A stretch of 64,000 nt of DNA from Granulosicoccaceae bacterium (GTDB lineage: Bacteria; Pseudomonadota; Gammaproteobacteria; Granulosicoccales; Granulosicoccaceae), in assembly GCA_020629835.1 (NCBI GenBank), contig JAHDCO010000006.1, forward strand, positions 1 through 64,000, read 5' to 3'. The notes beneath the pieces were generated by a model. That model was not told the origin of the DNA. It saw only the letters and a list, made by a program, of their open reading frames with translations, and did not search any database. Both the position numbers and the translations under genes were made by a program. Each line of letters starts with the position of its first letter. Position 1 is the first letter of the stretch. Shown here piece after piece: positions 59,752 through 64,000 of the stretch.

Positions 59752-61125
59752 CTACACGTTCAACAGCAAATGCTCGCGTTCCCACGGGCTTATCACTTGT
59801 TCATAAGCGGCTGTTTCATGCTGCTTAATCGCGCGATAGGTGACGCAGAAATCTTCACTCAGTGTTTCGCGCATCAGAGTGTTGTCTTCAAACAATTCCA
59901 GCGCTTCGTACAGCCCGTAGGGTAAGGCACGCGGTAGGGAATACGCATCGATGTTTACAGCGTCTCTTGGGGTAAGTTTATGTTTCATACCCAGGTAACC
60001 GCAGGCAAGGCTTGCCGCAATGGCAAGATACGGATTGCAGTCCATACCAACGATACGATTCTCCACCCGTCGTGAAGCCGGTCGCGATAACGGAACACGA
60101 ATGCCCGTCGTGCGATTATCTACTGCCCATTCGATGTTGATGGGCGCGGCGTCTTCACGAGTAAACCGTCGATACGAATTAACATAGGGCGCCAGGATGC
60201 AAATGACTGATGGCAGATGGTGCTGTTGCCCACCGATGAAGTGATAGAACGCGTCACTCGGTGAATCATCCTCGTTGGTGAACAAGTTACGGCCCGTGCG
60301 GCTATCCACCACGCTTTGGTGAATGTGCATGGCACTGCCGGGTTGATCTTCCATTGGCTTTGCCATAAACGTTGCAAAACACTGGTTGCGCATGGCAGCT
60401 TCACGAATCGTGCGTTTGTAGTAGAACACCTGATCGGCCAAAGCTAATGGGTTGCCATGCTGCAAATTGATTTCAATTTGCCCAGCGCCACCTTCCTGAA
60501 TAAGCGTATCGATTTCAAAGCCTTGCGCTTCGGCAAAGTCGTAGATGTCGTCGATGACTTTGCCATATTCCTCCACAGCGGTCATAGAGTAGGCTTGTCG
60601 TGCAATGCCCTGGCGACCGCTTCGACCGACTGGTGGTTCGATGGGATAATCCGGGTCGATGTTCGGTTTGGTTAAGTAGAACTCCAACTCGGGCGACACA
60701 ATCGGTTGCCATCCTTCGGCTTCATATAACGCCAGTACACGCTTTAAAATGTTTCGTGGTGCGACGCGTATGGGATTGCCGTTACGATCCTGCACATCGT
60801 GAATGACTTGCAGCGTTGTATCTTCCGACCACGGCACGGCTGTAGCGGTATTGAAGTCAGGTACTAAACACAGGTCCGATTCTTTCCATTGTTCGGGGCT
60901 GTTTTCTAAATCAACGTAATCGCCGTTAATGGTTTGCTGAAAAATCGATGTGGGTAAGTACAAGCTTTCTTCGCGGGTGAACTTACGCCACGGCATGGCT
61001 TTTCCTCGCGACATACCGGCAATGTCTGCCACTATGCATTCCACATCGTCTACGCGGCGTGCGCCAAGCCATTCAATAAACGCAGCCGGAAGCTGATTTA
61101 GAAAGTCATCATTGGGTTGGTTCAT
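59752..61125 (-). CDS. puuA: Glutamine synthetase family, gamma-glutamylputrescine synthetase-like
   Basis: MPWRKF, PGSAMHIHQSV, NIEWAVDNRTTGIRVP, RVENRIVGMDCNPYLAIAASLACG. Confidence 0.85.
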   Translation of the reverse strand: MNQPNDDFLNQLPAAFIEWLGARRVDDVECIVADIAGMSRGKAMPWRKFTREESLYLPTSIFQQTINGDYVDLENSPEQWKESDLCLVPDFNTATAVPWSEDTTLQVIHDVQDRNGNPIRVAPRNILKRVLALYEAEGWQPIVSPELEFYLTKPNIDPDYPIEPPVGRSGRQGIARQAYSMTAVEEYGKVIDDIYDFAEAQGFEIDTLIQEGGAGQIEINLQHGNPLALADQVFYYKRTIREAAMRNQCFATFMAKPMEDQPGSAMHIHQSVVDSRTGRNLFTNEDDSPSDAFYHFIGGQQHHLPSVICILAPYVNSYRRFTREDAAPINIEWAVDNRTTGIRVPLSRPASRRVENRIVGMDCNPYLAIAASLACGYLGMKHKLTPRDAVNIDAYSLPRALPYGLYEALELFEDNTLMRETLSEDFCVTYRAIKQHETAAYEQVISPWEREHLLLNV

Positions 61126-61847
61126 GCGAGTCCCTGCAGAATAAAATCGCGAAGCACGGACGATACCGACGCGTTGTCTAAGGGCGGACCCAGGGAGCTT
61201 CGCGCGGTGGTGACGTTGTGGCCTGGGAACAAATGCCCACGTTCGTCCAGTAATGCGCTAACAAACGCATCATCAAACTCGGGATGGGGTTGTATAGACA
61301 AAGCGCGCTGTCCGTATTGAAGAGCGGCGTATTGGCAGTGTGGAGTAGTGCCTACTACGGTGGCACCTTGCGGTAACTCGGTGACTTGATCCTGATGAAA
61401 AGCCAGTAGTGTGGTGCTGTCAGGAACGCGTTGTTCGAACGGGCCGCTTAAGTGGTATTGCATTTGACCCATACCCCAGCCACCTGAGAACTTTTCCACT
61501 TTACCGCCAAAGGCCTGTGCAAGGATTTGATGGCCAAAACACACCCCGATGATGGGCTGTTTGGCTTCAAACGCATCGCGCAGATGTTGCTCTAACGGGG
61601 GTATCCAATCGTGATCTTCGTAGGCGCCATGTCTGGAGCCTGAAATTAACCACGCATCAGCATCGTCAAGTGTGGGGTAATCACCCAAGTGCACATCAAA
61701 CGATCGGTAATCGAACGCAGCGTCGTCGTGATTTTCGGCACTGAGCATATTCGCGTACAGCGTGCTGTACGCGCCGTGGTTCTCGGTCATGGCTTCTGAG
61801 AACCGACCGCATTCTAAAATGCCAACAACGGGTTTGCGTGTACTCAC
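61122..61847 (-). CDS. Class I glutamine amidotransferase family protein
   Basis: ISGSRHGAYEDHDWIPPL, PIIGVCFGHQILAQAFGGKVEKFSGGWGMG. Confidence 0.85.
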   Translation of the reverse strand: MSTRKPVVGILECGRFSEAMTENHGAYSTLYANMLSAENHDDAAFDYRSFDVHLGDYPTLDDADAWLISGSRHGAYEDHDWIPPLEQHLRDAFEAKQPIIGVCFGHQILAQAFGGKVEKFSGGWGMGQMQYHLSGPFEQRVPDSTTLLAFHQDQVTELPQGATVVGTTPHCQYAALQYGQRALSIQPHPEFDDAFVSALLDERGHLFPGHNVTTARSSLGPPLDNASVSSVLRDFILQGLA

Positions 61848-61883
61848 AAAGCCTCTAGGGTTTGGTTAAAAGAAAACGTTCAT

Positions 61884-63170
61884 CTATAAGCCTACGGCAT
61901 CGCGAAAACCGTACCACCACGAACCCACGGTGCTGTACGCCGGGCCAAAACGCTGACCACCAGGGAACGGTAACCACGGCAAAGACGCTAAGCGATCAAA
62001 CCGTTCGGTGCGACCTTGAATGCCTTCAGAAAGCAAACGCCCGAACAAATGCGACCCGGTGACACCGTGGCCACTGTAACCCATGGCAAAAAACGTCTGG
62101 TCGCCAAGGCGCCCTAGTTGCGGAACGCGTGAAAATGACAGCGCAAAGTTACCGCTCCACGCGTATTCCACCGCCACATCTTTAAGTTGTGGAAACACCT
62201 TTTCCATGTTGGGTCGCAACTTAGCTTCGACGCTGCGAGGGTCTTTACCGCCGTAGATGGTGCCGCCACCGAACAGTAAGCGTTTATCGGCTGACAGGCG
62301 GTAGTAATCCAGTATGTAGCGCACGTCTTCGATGCAGGCGTCGTTGGGTAATAGCTCATGGGCTAAATCATCGCTCAACACTTCGGTTGCCATAACCTGC
62401 GTCGATACCGGCATCACGCGCGAAGCCAGGGCGGGCACGGCATCGCCTAAGTACGCATTTCCGCATAAAACCAACGTGTTGCAGCGTACCCTGCCAGTGG
62501 CGGTCGTGACAGTGGGCTGTGCTGCATTTGTATCCACGGACTGTACGAGGGTGTTCTCATGTATACGCCCGCCCAGCGATTCAATGGCCGCAGCTTCTCC
62601 GAGTGCAAGATTTAACGGGTGTAAGTGACCACCGGAATGGTCGACCATGCCCCCGGCGTATAAATCTGATCTTACATACTGTTGCAGTTGTTCTTTGTCT
62701 AACAGCTCATGATCGTCCATGCCGTGGGCACGCCACAGGGTTTGTTTGTCTTGCAGGCCCTGCAAGTGTTTCTCGTTAAAACCCACGTACACGTTGCGTG
62801 GTTTTAAATCGCAATCGATCTCGTAGTCCGCCACGAACTGGCGAATGATGCTGGCACCTTCCTGCAGAACCGAGCCGATAAAAGTAGCGGTGTCAGCGCC
62901 AAAACGGGCGTGAATGTGCGGCAGGCTGGCGTTCAGTCCATTAACGATTTGTCCGCCGTTTCGCCCGGATGCCCCCCAACCAATCTGTTGACCTTCCAGT
63001 AGCAGCACCGAACGCCCGTTTTGCAAGCAATGCAGCGCTGTGGACAGCCCGCTGAATCCGCCGCCCACCACGCACACATCGGCCTCAGTGTCGCCATCCA
63101 GGGTGGGCCGTTCGGGTGAGGGGTTAGCGCTGGCGGCGTAATAGCTGGGGGCGTGGTTGGAACGGGACAT
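61884..63170 (-). CDS. puuB: FAD-dependent oxidoreductase, gamma-glutamylputrescine oxidase-like (copy 2)
   Basis: ADVCVVGGGFSGLSTALHCLQNGRSVLLLEGQQIGWGASGRNGGQIVNGLN; ATG 63170 (MSRSNHAPSYYAAS). Confidence 0.8.
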   Translation of the reverse strand: MSRSNHAPSYYAASANPSPERPTLDGDTEADVCVVGGGFSGLSTALHCLQNGRSVLLLEGQQIGWGASGRNGGQIVNGLNASLPHIHARFGADTATFIGSVLQEGASIIRQFVADYEIDCDLKPRNVYVGFNEKHLQGLQDKQTLWRAHGMDDHELLDKEQLQQYVRSDLYAGGMVDHSGGHLHPLNLALGEAAAIESLGGRIHENTLVQSVDTNAAQPTVTTATGRVRCNTLVLCGNAYLGDAVPALASRVMPVSTQVMATEVLSDDLAHELLPNDACIEDVRYILDYYRLSADKRLLFGGGTIYGGKDPRSVEAKLRPNMEKVFPQLKDVAVEYAWSGNFALSFSRVPQLGRLGDQTFFAMGYSGHGVTGSHLFGRLLSEGIQGRTERFDRLASLPWLPFPGGQRFGPAYSTVGSWWYGFRDAVGL

Positions 63171-63274
63171 TGGATTCGTGGAATGCAAAGATAGAGTTGT
63201 GATAGCGCCGGGCGATGCTGAACATCGCGACCCCGTTATACTCGCACGATTGAACGCTTTCGAATGCAAAATTT

Positions 63275-64000
63275 ATGGGTGACCGAACCTATCCCGCCAT
63301 CGCCGTACACCGCTTGGCGGACCTGACAGACGATGAGATTCATACGCTGTGTTTGCGCGCTGAAGACGATTTGCAGCCGTTTATTGAGGGGGTACAGCCC
63401 ATCATTGAAGCGGTCCGCACCGACGGTGATGCCGCGCTGGCGCATTTTGCTCAGAAGTTCGATCAAGCGCCAGTTAGCGCCGACGCCATAGCCGCCACAC
63501 CGGCTCAAATCGACGCTGCGTTCGATACGGTGGGCGCCGAGATGGTCGATGTTCTGACCGTAGCAGCCGAGAACATTCGCCGCTTTCACGAAGAGCAGGT
63601 ACCCGAGCCGATGTGGACGAAAGAAATTCGCCCTGGGGTGGTGGTTGGGGAGCGCTATACGCCGATCGATTCAGTGGCCTGCTATTCGCCACGCGGCAAG
63701 GGGTCCTTCCCGTCAGTGACGCTTATGACAGCGGTTCCTGCCGTGGTGGCAGGTGTGCCGAACCCCATCATTTTGACGCCCGCCGGGCCCGACGGTGAAA
63801 TTGATCCTGCGACCTTGGTGGCCGCGCGCTTGGCTGGGGTGGAGCAGGTTTACAAAGCCGGGGGCGCTCAAGCCGTCGCTGCTGCAGCGTATGGCACCCA
63901 AACCGTACCGCGTTGCCGAAAGATTGTTGGCCCCGGTAGCCCATGGTTAGCCGCCGCCAAACGGGTGCTGGCGCATCGCATTGACCCTGGTCTTCCCGCC
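63275..64000 (+). CDS. Histidinol dehydrogenase (HisD) family protein, truncated by window end
   Basis: Own translation from ATG 63275: MGDRTYPAIAVHRLADLTDDEIHTLCLRAEDD...YSPRGKGSFPSVTLMTAVPAVVAGVPNPIILTPAGPDG...VYKAGGAQAVAAAAYGTQTVPRCRKIVGPGSPWLAAAKRV; missing from ORF track because it has no stop. Confidence 0.88.
   Translation, partial: MGDRTYPAIAVHRLADLTDDEIHTLCLRAEDDLQPFIEGVQPIIEAVRTDGDAALAHFAQKFDQAPVSADAIAATPAQIDAAFDTVGAEMVDVLTVAAENIRRFHEEQVPEPMWTKEIRPGVVVGERYTPIDSVACYSPRGKGSFPSVTLMTAVPAVVAGVPNPIILTPAGPDGEIDPATLVAARLAGVEQVYKAGGAQAVAAAAYGTQTVPRCRKIVGPGSPWLAAAKRVLAHRIDPGLPA

Noticed and set aside
63236-63589. 117-aa minus-strand ORF at the window end
   Set aside because: Antisense to the HisD-family CDS beginning at 63275, which has clear conserved motifs.

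Overview
The window is a dense gammaproteobacterial-type chromosomal segment of about 60 genes. I saw no rRNA, tRNA, CRISPR array, integrase or IS element. Its main blocks are: (1) the 3' end of putA, a glycosyltransferase, an FbpC/PotA-like ABC ATPase, kdkA and malonyl-CoA decarboxylase; (2) an envelope block, waaA(kdtA)-lpxL-tolC-pcm; (3) rhlB / trxA-rho; (4) a purD-linked glycan cassette (GT25, two FkbM methyltransferases, two glycosyltransferases) on the minus strand; (5) transporters, an SDR, a LysM protein and a YHYH lipoprotein; (6) a sigma-54-type two-component system next to a complete Tat-exported formate dehydrogenase cluster (HTH/PBP-like regulator, fdhD, DUF3305, DUF3306, 4Fe-4S protein, TorD-like chaperone, TAT peptide, alpha, beta and gamma subunits); (7) an accessory stretch from 40 to 55 kb holding an ankyrin protein, a Rieske-like protein with an aberrant motif, a DUF4142/cupredoxin pair and a TetR / GST / AhpD / NTF2-like module; (8) a polyamine (puu-like) catabolic cluster divergent from a HisD-family gene cut by the window end. 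Most notable observations: six copies of an AT-rich operator-like palindrome in three pairs around the TetR/GST module; a Rieske-like Tat protein in which a ligand His appears replaced by Glu; a thioredoxin beside rho with a CSPC active site; an in-frame 12-bp tandem repeat in waaA; and several gene remnants. All calls come from reading the sequence and recalled family motifs. No searches were run.
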